Below are positions 23,780-31,861 of a DNA stretch of 64,000 nucleotides, in pieces. Every line of letters starts with the position of its first letter. Within the stretch, counting starts at the first letter, position 1. The notes beneath the pieces are model-generated. The model was not told where the DNA came from. It searched no databases and was given only the letters and a program-made list of their open reading frames with translations. This DNA comes from REEB52 sp964626905 (GTDB lineage Bacteria > Chlamydiota > Chlamydiia > Chlamydiales > SM23-39). The DNA lies in NCBI GenBank assembly GCA_964626905.1, contig CAZVHA010000002.1, positions 186,001 through 250,000 on the forward strand. The letters are read 5' to 3'. The position numbers were made by a program, and so were the translations under genes.

Positions 23780-24739
23780 ATGACGCGATTCAAAAAAGTT
23801 ATTTTGAGCTTGTTGGCAACCCTTGCGTTAGGGGGGTGTCAAATGGGTTTGGGGTCTCAAAAAAATTGGCGAGGGGCAGAAGGGAAGGTGAAAATCCTTT
23901 CAACGATTGCCCAGATTGGCGATTTGGCAAAAGAGGTTGGGGGGGAGCGGGTCGAGGCGAGGGTATTGATTCAAGGGGATCTCGATCCGCACAGCTATGA
24001 AATTGTGAAGGGGGATTCGGAGCTTCTTGAGGGGGCCGATCTGATTTTTTACAATGGCCTTGGCCTCGAGCATGGGGCGAGCCTTTTTTCGGCGCTCCAA
24101 AAATCTCCGAAGGGGGTTGCTATTGGGGAAAAGATCCGGGAGCGTTTTCCGAAGGAGATTTTGATGCGCGATCAGGTGGTGGATCCCCATATATGGATGG
24201 ATATTTCTCTTTGGCAAAAAGGGGTAGAGCCGATGGTTGAGGCGCTCATTTTGCAAGATCCTCAAGGGGAAGAGCACTATCGAAAGAGGGGAGAGGCCCT
24301 TTTAGAGAAAATGGAAAGAGCGCACCTTGAGTTGAAGGCTCAATTGCAAGCCATTCCTCAAGAGAGGCGCTATTTAGTGACGAGTCACGACGCCTTTCAT
24401 TATTTTACCCGCAGCTATTTAGCGGAAGCGGGGGAAGAGGGTTGGGAAAGAAGAGTTGCGGCGCCAGAGGGGCTTGCGCCGGAAGGGCAGCTCTCTTTGC
24501 GCACTCTTCAAGAGATCATGGCATATCTCAAGGATAAAAGAATCGGTGTCCTTTTCTCTGAATCGAACGTATCGCACGATTCGATTCGCAAGGTGCAAAC
24601 AGCGGGGGCTGAAATGGGGCTCGAGATTCAGATCTGCTCGGAGCCTCTTTATGGGGATGCCCCTTGTGGTCATCTCTATTTAGAAATGATGCAAAAAAAC
24701 GGACAGACAATAGCGAAGTACTTATTATGTGGGCAATAG
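23780..24739 (+). CDS. ytgA: Metal-binding lipoprotein YtgA (ZnuA/MntC type)
   Basis: A 319-residue substrate-binding protein of a cluster A-I metal ABC transporter. Lipobox LALGGC near residues 15-20, so it is a lipoprotein. Metal ligands are in DLDPHSYE (His, about 75), VDPHIWMDI (His, about 138), TSHDAFHYF (His, about 204) and a late acidic residue (LFSESN). Likely Mn/Fe/Zn uptake. First gene of ytgABCD; it overlaps ytgB by 13 bases. A 256-bp divergent gap upstream with ATACAAT before the start should carry the promoter and any YtgR operator. Confidence 0.93.
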   Translation: MTRFKKVILSLLATLALGGCQMGLGSQKNWRGAEGKVKILSTIAQIGDLAKEVGGERVEARVLIQGDLDPHSYEIVKGDSELLEGADLIFYNGLGLEHGASLFSALQKSPKGVAIGEKIRERFPKEILMRDQVVDPHIWMDISLWQKGVEPMVEALILQDPQGEEHYRKRGEALLEKMERAHLELKAQLQAIPQERRYLVTSHDAFHYFTRSYLAEAGEEGWERRVAAPEGLAPEGQLSLRTLQEIMAYLKDKRIGVLFSESNVSHDSIRKVQTAGAEMGLEIQICSEPLYGDAPCGHLYLEMMQKNGQTIAKYLLCGQ

Positions 24740-25467
24740 AGGCTGAAGAGCTCAATATCAACTATGGGAAGACCTCGGTTCTTTGGGATGTCTCTTTTCA
24801 AATTCCGAAGGGTCTTTTGGTGGGCATTATTGGTCCAAATGGGGCGGGGAAAAGCTCCCTATTAAAGGCTGTGCTCGGGCTCATCAAACCCCTTTCGGGG
24901 AAGATTACTACCTCTGCCTCGATTGCCTATGTGCCGCAGCGGGAGACGGTCGATTGGGATTTTCCGATCACAGCTGGGGAGCTCGTCTTGATGGGGAGGT
25001 TTGGGAAACTGGGCCTTTTCAAAGGGTTGAAGCGGGCTGATTATGAGAGGGCAGAATCGGCGCTTGAGCAGGTGGGGCTATTGGAGATGAAAGACCGGCA
25101 GATCGGCCAATTTTCTGGGGGACAGCAGCAAAAGCTGTTTCTCGCAAGGGCTCTTGTGCAAGACGCCGAGCTTTTCCTTTTCGATGAACCGTTTGTCGGA
25201 GTCGATTTGGCGAGTGAAAAGGCGATTGTGGAGATTTTAAAAAAGCAAAAAGAGCTCGGGAAAACGATTCTCGTCGTCCATCACGATTTGCCGAGCGTCA
25301 AAGAGTATTTCGATTGGGCTCTTTTGCTCAACACGCGCCTTTATGGGTGTGGCCCTGTAAAAGAAGTATTCAACAAGAAAAATTTAGCCAAGATGTTTGG
25401 GAAGAATGGATCGCTCTTTTTAGAGGCGGCCGATTTGACGGCCAAGAAGACGGGTGGCCACTTGTGA
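24727..25467 (+). CDS. ytgB: Metal ABC transporter ATPase YtgB
   Basis: A 246-residue ATPase. Start MWAIEAEELNINYGKTSVLW at 24727 gives the normal ABC N-terminus; upstream codons overlap ytgA out of frame. Walker A GPNGAGKSSLLKA (about 36-48), Q-loop VPQRETVDWDFP, signature FSGGQQQK (about 130), Walker B ELFLFDEPFVGVD and switch His in LVVHHDLPSV. Powers import through YtgC and YtgD. The stop overlaps ytgC's GTG start (GTGA). Confidence 0.95.
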   Translation: MWAIEAEELNINYGKTSVLWDVSFQIPKGLLVGIIGPNGAGKSSLLKAVLGLIKPLSGKITTSASIAYVPQRETVDWDFPITAGELVLMGRFGKLGLFKGLKRADYERAESALEQVGLLEMKDRQIGQFSGGQQQKLFLARALVQDAELFLFDEPFVGVDLASEKAIVEILKKQKELGKTILVVHHDLPSVKEYFDWALLLNTRLYGCGPVKEVFNKKNLAKMFGKNGSLFLEAADLTAKKTGGHL

Positions 25468-26705
25468 TATTCCAGTTTTTTACCGATCCGATATTGCGCG
25501 GGCCTACTTTGGGCTCGATCTTCATGTGTGTTGCGAGTGCCCTGATGGGGACGCTCATTTTTTTTCAAAAAAAGACACTCCTTTCCGAATCGCTTTCCCA
25601 TGCGGCTTACCCGGGGGCCTGTCTCGGAGCATTTCTTTTTTCTCTTCTTTTTCCCGATTTGAACGAGTGGGCGTTTTTGGGAGTTCTTTTGGGCGCATTT
25701 ATTTCATCGCTTTTGGGGCTCAAAGCAATTGAGCACTTGAAGAGGGGAAGAGTTACGGCTGACGCCGCACTCACCTTGATTTTGGCCCTTTTTTTTGGTT
25801 TTGGCGTGGTCGTCGTCAGTGCGATGCAAACAGTGCGTCCGAAGGTGGCAAAGCAGGTGCAGATGCTCCTTTTTGGCCAAGCTGCGACGATGAGCGATAT
25901 GCACATTTGGATTTATGGACTTCTTGGGATTGCGATCATCCTATTTCTTTTTTGCATGTACCGTCCCTTGCAGGCTTTTCTCTTTGATCCCCACTTTGCA
26001 AGGTGTGCAAAAGTGCCGGTACGCGCTCTTGAAAAGATTGTTTTTTGGCTCCTCATCTTGTCGATTGTGGTATCCATTCGGAGCGTCGGGGTGATTCTCA
26101 TGTCGGGGATGTTGATTGCGCCTGCGGTGGCTGGCCGCTCATTTGCTAACCGGCTGGACCATGTACTTCAGCTTTCGGCCCTTTTTGGGGCTCTCAGTGC
26201 CTTTTTAGGCAGTATCTTGTCGGTGCATTTCGATCTTCCTACGGGCCCATCCATTGTCCTTGTGGGGAGCTTTTTTGCCCTTTTTGGCCTCTTGTTTTCC
26301 CCGAGCCGCGGCCTCCTATTTCGGCTCTATCGGATGGGCGCTTTTCGGATGAAATGTGCCCAGGAAAATCTATTGAAAAAGATGTGGAAGAGAGGGGGAA
26401 AGGACTTTTCTTTAACTCTGATAGAAAAAATGGCCCTTTTTCCTTTGCGGCGCGCCGGGTGGGTGGATCGAGACGGTGGATTGACGCAGGATGGGAGGGT
26501 GAAGGCGGCTCTCATTGTCCGGCTCCATCGGCTGTGGGAGCTTTATCTCACGGAAGAGTTGGGCTTCTCTGCAGAGAGAGTGCATCGGACAGCGGAGGAG
26601 ATGGAGCACATTTTGACAAAAGAGATGGAAGAGCGGCTCACCCAATTATTAGAAGATCCGAAACGGGATCCCCACGATCAGCCGATTCCGGCGAAGGAGT
26701 ATTGA
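25464..26705 (+). CDS. ytgC: Metal ABC permease fused to DtxR-like repressor (YtgC-YtgR)
   Basis: A 413-residue two-part protein. Residues about 1-285 form a ZnuB/MntB permease with eight or so helices (GTLIFFQKKTLLSESLSHAA is the family signature). After a linker, about 300-400 is a metal-dependent repressor module: a winged helix part (GWVDRDGGLTQDGRVKAALI) and VRLHRLWELYLTEELGFSAE with RVHRTAEEMEHILTKEMEER, matching DtxR dimerisation and metal sites. In C. trachomatis YtgR is cut from YtgC and represses the operon when iron is high (family knowledge). GTG start chosen because it overlaps the ytgB stop; slightly shorter than CT069. Confidence 0.93.
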   Translation: MIFQFFTDPILRGPTLGSIFMCVASALMGTLIFFQKKTLLSESLSHAAYPGACLGAFLFSLLFPDLNEWAFLGVLLGAFISSLLGLKAIEHLKRGRVTADAALTLILALFFGFGVVVVSAMQTVRPKVAKQVQMLLFGQAATMSDMHIWIYGLLGIAIILFLFCMYRPLQAFLFDPHFARCAKVPVRALEKIVFWLLILSIVVSIRSVGVILMSGMLIAPAVAGRSFANRLDHVLQLSALFGALSAFLGSILSVHFDLPTGPSIVLVGSFFALFGLLFSPSRGLLFRLYRMGAFRMKCAQENLLKKMWKRGGKDFSLTLIEKMALFPLRRAGWVDRDGGLTQDGRVKAALIVRLHRLWELYLTEELGFSAERVHRTAEEMEHILTKEMEERLTQLLEDPKRDPHDQPIPAKEY

Positions 26706-27556
26706 TGGCGGGAGATCTTTTACAGTTTGCAGTCCTTGCATCGGTTGCCGTGGGGTGCGGGGTGATTGGCCCTTTTCTCGTTTTGAATCGGATGGCGATG
26801 TTTGCAAATTCCCTTTCCCACACGATTTTGCTCGGGATTGCTCTCGCTTTTCTCATAGTGGGGGGATCGCTCATCACTTTGCCGACGCTTCTCATAGGGG
26901 CTCTTTTTGCCTCGATTGCGAGCGCCCTTTTCACAAGGGGGCTCATCGGCCTTTTTCGGCTCCAAGAAGAGGCGAGTGTTGGGCTCGTTTTCACCTCGAT
27001 GTTTGCCCTTGGGATCTCTCTTGTGACCCTTTACATGAAAAATGTCCATATTGGCATTGAAGCGGTGATGGGAAACGCCGATATTTTGAGTGTTTCCGAT
27101 CTAAAACTCTCTTTTGCTCTCGCCTCATTTTTAGTGGGAACTGTTTTGCTTTTTTATCGCAAACTGCAGATCGTCAGTTTTGATTCGAGCTTTGCTAAAA
27201 CGGTGCACATTTTCCCCACGGTTTGGAATTTTGTCCTCCTTTTTCTGACGGCAGCGCTTTGCATTGGGGCATTTCGGGCAATTGGAGTTATTTTAGTTCT
27301 CGCGTATCTAGTTGGCCCCTATTTGACCGCGCGCATATTTTCTCATAGGCTTAAAACCCTGCTCATTCTCACCCCTCTTTTAGGAGTGGGCGCTTCCTTT
27401 TTAGGCGTTTTGATTTCGCGTCTGATTTTTGAGCTTTTTTCCTTGCCTCTTTCAACGGGGGGAGTTGTGACAGTGGTGATCGGGCTGATTTATCTATTTT
27501 CAAAATGGGTGATTTCCATTAGAATCCGCTCATGCGAAAGACAATTGCAGTCCTAG
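26705..27556 (+). CDS. ytgD: Metal ABC permease YtgD
   Basis: A 283-residue membrane permease of the ABC-3 family with about eight helices. Its opening LLQFAVLASVAVGCGVIGPF and VLNRMAMFANSLSHTILLGI carry the family signature. Pairs with YtgC to form the channel. ATG at 26705 overlaps the ytgC stop (TGATG). Its last 25 bases overlap the dxr start in another frame, so metal uptake and isoprenoid synthesis are on one transcript. Confidence 0.94.
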   Translation: MAGDLLQFAVLASVAVGCGVIGPFLVLNRMAMFANSLSHTILLGIALAFLIVGGSLITLPTLLIGALFASIASALFTRGLIGLFRLQEEASVGLVFTSMFALGISLVTLYMKNVHIGIEAVMGNADILSVSDLKLSFALASFLVGTVLLFYRKLQIVSFDSSFAKTVHIFPTVWNFVLLFLTAALCIGAFRAIGVILVLAYLVGPYLTARIFSHRLKTLLILTPLLGVGASFLGVLISRLIFELFSLPLSTGGVVTVVIGLIYLFSKWVISIRIRSCERQLQS

Positions 27557-28665
27557 GAAGCACAGGTGTGATCGGGACCCGGACACTTGAAATCGCAAAA
27601 CACCTTCAATTGAAAGTTGCAGCCTTAGCTGCCAAATCAAATATTGATTTACTCGAGGTGCAAGCGGCGCAAGTTTCCCCAGAGCTCATCGCTGTATTCG
27701 ACAAAGAGAGGGCGGCCGAATTGCAGAGGAGATTGCCCCATATCCCGGTCCTTTCGGGCGTTGAGGGGCTCAAAGAGGTGGCCCAATTTGGCCCTGTCGA
27801 TTTTACGATGCTCGCGATGTCGGGTAGTTGTGCCATTGTGCCGACGCTTGGGGCGATTGAGGCGGGCAAGCAGATTGGGCTTGCGAACAAAGAGGCGATG
27901 ATTTCGGCAGGGGAGCTGATCTCGAGGCGGGCGCGGGAAAAGGGGGTCGATCTGATTCCGGTCGACAGTGAACTCAGCGCTCTTTTTCAGTGTCTTAAAG
28001 GGGAAAAAAAAGAAAGTGTGCGCAGGCTCATTTTGACTGCCTCTGGAGGCCCTTTTTTCCAAAGGCCAAAAGGGGGCTTGGCTCAAGTGACGCTCGCAGA
28101 GGCGATGGTCCACCCCCATTTTCAGATGGGGCCGAAAGTGGCGATCAATTCATCGACATTGATGAATAAGGGGCTCGAAATGATCGCGGCGCAATGGTTT
28201 TATGGGATCGATCCGCTCCGCATTGAGGCGATGATCCATCCGCAGCAAAGGGTCCACGCATGTGTCGAATTTGTCGATGGTTCGATTTTGACGCAGATGT
28301 GCGAGCCCGACATGCGCTTCCCGATCCAATATGCTTTGAGTTATCCTGAGAGGGTGCAGGGGGTTTTGCCTCCTTACGATTTTTTTAAGAATCAAAAGCT
28401 CGAATTTTTCCCTCCGGATCTCGGAAAATTTCGGTGTCTTTCCCTCGCGATTGGGGCGATGCGGGAGGGGAAAAGTTTTCCCTGTTTCCTCAATGGGGCA
28501 AACGAGGTGTTGGTCGAGCGGTTTTTAAAGAAAAAAATCTCCTGGAATGAGATTGGGGAAAAGCTGGAAAAATTAATCTCTTCACACGATCCTCAAAATC
28601 TGCTAACCTTAGAGGCAATTCTTGAAGTAGACGCGACTGCGCGTAAGAAAGCGAGTGTGGCTTGA
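27532..28665 (+). CDS. dxr: 1-deoxy-D-xylulose 5-phosphate reductoisomerase
   Basis: A 377-residue enzyme of the MEP isoprenoid pathway, converting DXP to MEP with NADPH and a divalent metal (Mn, Mg or Co). Visible: NADPH site VLGSTGVIGTRTLEI, GLANKEAMISAGELI, metal site PVDSELSALFQCL (Asp and Glu), LTASGGPFF, the catalytic-loop region MVHPHFQMGPKVAINSSTLM and KGLEMIAA. Normal length. Embedded downstream of ytgD with a 25-base overlap, as in C. trachomatis CT071. Confidence 0.97.
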   Translation: MRKTIAVLGSTGVIGTRTLEIAKHLQLKVAALAAKSNIDLLEVQAAQVSPELIAVFDKERAAELQRRLPHIPVLSGVEGLKEVAQFGPVDFTMLAMSGSCAIVPTLGAIEAGKQIGLANKEAMISAGELISRRAREKGVDLIPVDSELSALFQCLKGEKKESVRRLILTASGGPFFQRPKGGLAQVTLAEAMVHPHFQMGPKVAINSSTLMNKGLEMIAAQWFYGIDPLRIEAMIHPQQRVHACVEFVDGSILTQMCEPDMRFPIQYALSYPERVQGVLPPYDFFKNQKLEFFPPDLGKFRCLSLAIGAMREGKSFPCFLNGANEVLVERFLKKKISWNEIGEKLEKLISSHDPQNLLTLEAILEVDATARKKASVA

Positions 28666-28669
28666 AGGT

Positions 28670-30505
28670 ATGAGTTTGTTATATATTTTCCTCGCGATTT
28701 TAGGTCTTGGTTTTCTCGTTTTCATCCATGAGCTTGGGCACTATATTGTGGCTCGGCGAAAGAAGATGCGGGTCGAGGCGTTTGCGATCGGTTTTGGAAA
28801 GCCGATTTGGACCTGGGAATGGGACGGGGTGAAGTGGCACATCTGCATGCTCCCTTTTGGCGGCTATGTGAAGATTGCCGGGATGCAAAAGGAGGGCTCG
28901 CGCGAGCCTTTTGAGATTGAAGATGGGTTTTATGGGAAAAAGCCGATAGATCGGATTTGTGTCGCTTCGGCAGGCCCCCTCGTCAACATCTGTTTTGCTC
29001 TTGTTGTTTTTAGTTTGATCTGGCTTTCCGGGGGAAGGGATAAGCCCTTTTTTGATTTTACCCATCGGATCGGCTGGATCGATCCCCATTCAGCCCTTTA
29101 TGCGAAAGGAGTGCGGCCCGGGGACCGGATTGACACCTATGGGGGCAAGCCGTTTACTGGGGTGAAGGATCTTCTCGTCTCTTCGCTCATGAAAAAAGAG
29201 ACCCTCCAGATCAGCGGGACGAAGATCAATTATTTGACTCATCAAAAGAGCCATTTTGATTACACGCTCAAAACCTATCAAGGCTCGGAGCTTTTGGGGA
29301 AAGACAAGCTCAACACGATTGGGGTCCTTTCTCCTGCGAGCTATCTGATTTATCAAGGGCCTAAACTTTCGCCCAATTCACCAATGCAGGGGAGCGGCGT
29401 TATGGAGGGAGATCGGCTTCTTTGGGCCGATGGCGAGCTCCTTTTTTCGCACCAGCAGCTGAGCGCGCTGACAAATGAATCGAGCGCCTTTCTCACAGTG
29501 CAAAGGGGAGATGCTACTTTTCAGACAAAAGTGCCGCGGGTGCTGATTGCCGATTTTCGTCTAACGCCTCCGGAGAGGGGGGAGATCGACGATTGGCAAC
29601 ATGAGGCGATGCTCAAAGTCCCCTTTGGATCGCTCTATTTTATCCCCTACAATGTCTCCCCGACTCTCGACATAGAAGGGAAGATCTCCTTCATCGATGA
29701 TGCGGATCAAAAAAAGGCCTCATTGCCTTGCGAGCGCTGTCCCTATTTCACTCCTCTAGAGGAGGGGGATCATATCGTTGCAATCGACGGAATCCGGGTC
29801 GATGCTCCCTATCAACTGCTGAAAAATCTTCAAGAGAGAAGAGTCCTCGTCATTGTGGAACGGGATCCTAGCTTGAAAGAAAAAGTGCTCTGGACGCAGG
29901 CGGAAGAGGAGTTTGACCATTTTGGCGCGAGCGATTTGCAGGCGATTGTTTCTTCTATTGGGACCGATCATCAGATAGGAGAGGCAGGCGATCTCGATCT
30001 ATTGAAGCCGATTGTCCCTAAAACTTTGACAGAATTGTATGGGCCCCAGCAGGTGAAAGAGGGGGGAGGGCGCCTTGTATTGGGAGTACCCCTTGCCGAT
30101 CGAGAAGTGAGATACAACCCGCCGCCGCAAAGTCAATTTGTCGAGGTGTTGAGAGACACCTACCAGACACTCACCTCGCTGTTTAGCGGTTCGGCCAATC
30201 CAAAATATGTGGCGGGGCCAGTCGGAATCATCCAGATTGTCCATCACAGTTGGATGGTTGGGGTCAAGGAGGCGTTTTTTTGGATGGCGCTCATCAGTTT
30301 AAATCTCGGGATCATCAATTTGCTTCCCCTCCCTGTGCTCGATGGGGGGCATATCCTCTTTTCGATTGTGGAGATGTTTACGAAACGGCCGCTGAGGGCA
30401 AAGACGATGGAGCGGCTGATCATCCCGGTTGTCATATTTTTGATCGGCTTTTTCATCTTTGTCACCTACAACGACATCACAAGACTTTTTAGTAAGTTTT
30501 TTTAG
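28670..30505 (+). CDS. rseP: Site-2 metalloprotease RseP
   Basis: A 611-residue intramembrane zinc protease. HELGHY near residue 22 gives the zinc-binding HExxH in the first membrane segment; the third zinc ligand is in LPVLDGGHILF near the C-terminus (about 560). Between are two PDZ-like regions (around 128-200 and 370-440). It is longer than E. coli RseP (450) because of an expanded periplasmic region, as in Chlamydia CT072. Start ATG 28670 (MSLLYIFLAILG) is four bases after dxr. Substrate is unknown; YtgCR processing is one idea, inference only. Confidence 0.94.
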   Translation: MSLLYIFLAILGLGFLVFIHELGHYIVARRKKMRVEAFAIGFGKPIWTWEWDGVKWHICMLPFGGYVKIAGMQKEGSREPFEIEDGFYGKKPIDRICVASAGPLVNICFALVVFSLIWLSGGRDKPFFDFTHRIGWIDPHSALYAKGVRPGDRIDTYGGKPFTGVKDLLVSSLMKKETLQISGTKINYLTHQKSHFDYTLKTYQGSELLGKDKLNTIGVLSPASYLIYQGPKLSPNSPMQGSGVMEGDRLLWADGELLFSHQQLSALTNESSAFLTVQRGDATFQTKVPRVLIADFRLTPPERGEIDDWQHEAMLKVPFGSLYFIPYNVSPTLDIEGKISFIDDADQKKASLPCERCPYFTPLEEGDHIVAIDGIRVDAPYQLLKNLQERRVLVIVERDPSLKEKVLWTQAEEEFDHFGASDLQAIVSSIGTDHQIGEAGDLDLLKPIVPKTLTELYGPQQVKEGGGRLVLGVPLADREVRYNPPPQSQFVEVLRDTYQTLTSLFSGSANPKYVAGPVGIIQIVHHSWMVGVKEAFFWMALISLNLGIINLLPLPVLDGGHILFSIVEMFTKRPLRAKTMERLIIPVVIFLIGFFIFVTYNDITRLFSKFF

Positions 30506-30525
30506 AAGTCAGCCGTTTTCGTTTC

Positions 30526-30548
30526 TGGGGGACAGGGGACGTCCCCCA
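30526..30548. repeat. REP-like hairpin between convergent genes
   Basis: TGGGGGAC (30526-30533) pairs with GTCCCCCA (30541-30548) around the loop AGGGGAC, which repeats part of the stem. It lies 20 bp after rseP and just before the end of the convergent unknown gene. No T-run follows, so it is a weak terminator at best. Similar GGGGAC/GTCCCC palindromes are common intergenic repeats in many bacteria. Confidence 0.5.
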
Positions 30549-30558
30549 TTTGGACTTT

Positions 30559-31158
30559 CTATTTGGTCTTTTTTTCTCCCTCAATGGGTTGTGATTTGCG
30601 CGCTTCTATAAGTTGATCGACAGTAGAACCAAAATACGAAAAAAAGCTCCCTTTAAGAGGATAGGCAACGTAATCTAGTGCTAATCTCGCATCAGAAAAA
30701 GCCATCCCAATCCTTGTCATGAGAGATGTAATCTCCATTGCTTCTCGTTTGAAGTCCTCCATTTTTTTTACCAATTCACTCCCCCGTTTCTCAATCTTAT
30801 CAAGTTTAGCGCCAAATCTTTCAAGCTCTTGCAGGGTGTTTTTGTCCAATGGTTTCGGTTGGCATTCCACAATGGTCTTCTGGTAACAATTCACGATTTT
30901 TTGAAGGGCTGTAGTAGCCGCGTCTGTTGTTTTTTTCCAATGTATGTAGATATCGATTTCTCTATCTAAATCGGCATCCGTCGCTTTACCTTTAAGGGCC
31001 TCCCAGTTCTTTTTAACTGCATTCATCTCTTCTGGAATCTGGAAATACGCTACCTTGTAATTGTCTTTTTTGCATTGAAGTGCTTCTTTAACGACTTCAT
31101 CGTATGTTTTTGGTTGAATTGCCGCTTTTGGTGGAATTGCCCCTACGTTACTTGCCAT
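30559..31158 (-). CDS. Unknown coiled-coil protein
   Basis: A 199-residue protein, not recognised. It is predicted almost all helical with coiled-coil potential at about 45-65 and 105-145 (LQELERFGAKLDKIEKRGSE onward). No signal peptide; no strong membrane segment. The N-terminus has a Pro/Ala-rich stretch (NVGAIPPKAAIQPK). A GGAGG ribosome site (in GAGGTATACC on the coding strand) precedes the start. AT-richer than rseP. The start resembles that of the 11978-12733 protein only in being MA(S/N)NV, which is too short to mean homology. Lineage-specific, function unknown. Confidence 0.65.
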   Translation of the reverse strand: MASNVGAIPPKAAIQPKTYDEVVKEALQCKKDNYKVAYFQIPEEMNAVKKNWEALKGKATDADLDREIDIYIHWKKTTDAATTALQKIVNCYQKTIVECQPKPLDKNTLQELERFGAKLDKIEKRGSELVKKMEDFKREAMEITSLMTRIGMAFSDARLALDYVAYPLKGSFFSYFGSTVDQLIEARKSQPIEGEKKTK

Positions 31159-31339
31159 CGGTATACCTCCTTAGGTTAAAAAATTTATAAGTGAGGACAT
31201 TTTTACAAGATCGAAAGATTATCTTAAAGGTTTTTTGATCTTCCAATGGTCACTTACCTCCCTTCTGTTAATTAAATAGGTTGATAAAAATAAACAATAA
31301 TGTTTATATAGAATTAATCTGTTTATTATTGGTTGTTTT

Positions 31340-31816
31340 GTGAAATCTGCTCTATTAGTGTTATTAACTCTGCTTGTCATTATGGGTTGTGTCAACTCAA
31401 ACTCAGCGATTTATGCCGATATGCAAAACCGTTCTATCGAATATCAGCTGCAGGGCGATCAGTATGTGGTTGTGGTTGCAATGGATGGACTTACAGAATC
31501 GAAGGCCAAGGAGTGGGCCAAAAAAAGGGCGGCCGAAATCACTGTCGATCAAGGGGGGCGCTATTTCACGATTGATTCGATGGATACCACTTTGGTTGCC
31601 AAACCGAACCAAGTGCCAGAAAATCAACGCTTTTACGGCAACATGTACCAAGAACTGATCATTGAGAAAGATTTTGATCGGGACCGTCTGATGGCGGAGC
31701 AGAATCCCAACACCAGTATCTACTCAGCAATCCGCCTAGTATTTACCACTTACAGTAAAAAGCCCAATTCTAAAGCGATCGACGCGTGCACTTTGACTCA
31801 ATGTCCAAATAGGTAA
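31340..31816 (+). CDS. Unknown lipoprotein
   Basis: A 158-residue exported protein. GTG start; KSALLVLLTLLVIMGC forms a signal peptide with lipobox VIMGC, so the Cys near residue 17 should be lipidated. The rest is a mixed alpha/beta domain (YVVVVAMDGLTESKAKEWAK, AAEITVDQGGRYFTI). No family recognised; position between rseP and dnaK suggests an envelope protein. Ends just before the dnaK terminator. Confidence 0.75.
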   Translation: MKSALLVLLTLLVIMGCVNSNSAIYADMQNRSIEYQLQGDQYVVVVAMDGLTESKAKEWAKKRAAEITVDQGGRYFTIDSMDTTLVAKPNQVPENQRFYGNMYQELIIEKDFDRDRLMAEQNPNTSIYSAIRLVFTTYSKKPNSKAIDACTLTQCPNR

Positions 31817-31838
31817 GAAAAGGGGACTTTGAGTCCCC
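31816..31838 (-). terminator. Terminator after dnaK
   Basis: Stem GGGGACT (31822-31828) with AGTCCCC (31832-31838). On the minus strand a TTTTCTT run follows at the lower coordinate side, so it fits the leftward dnaK operon. It overlaps the end of the rightward lipoprotein gene by one base. Confidence 0.55.
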
Positions 31839-31861
31839 CCAAGAACTGAGACCTTCTGAGA

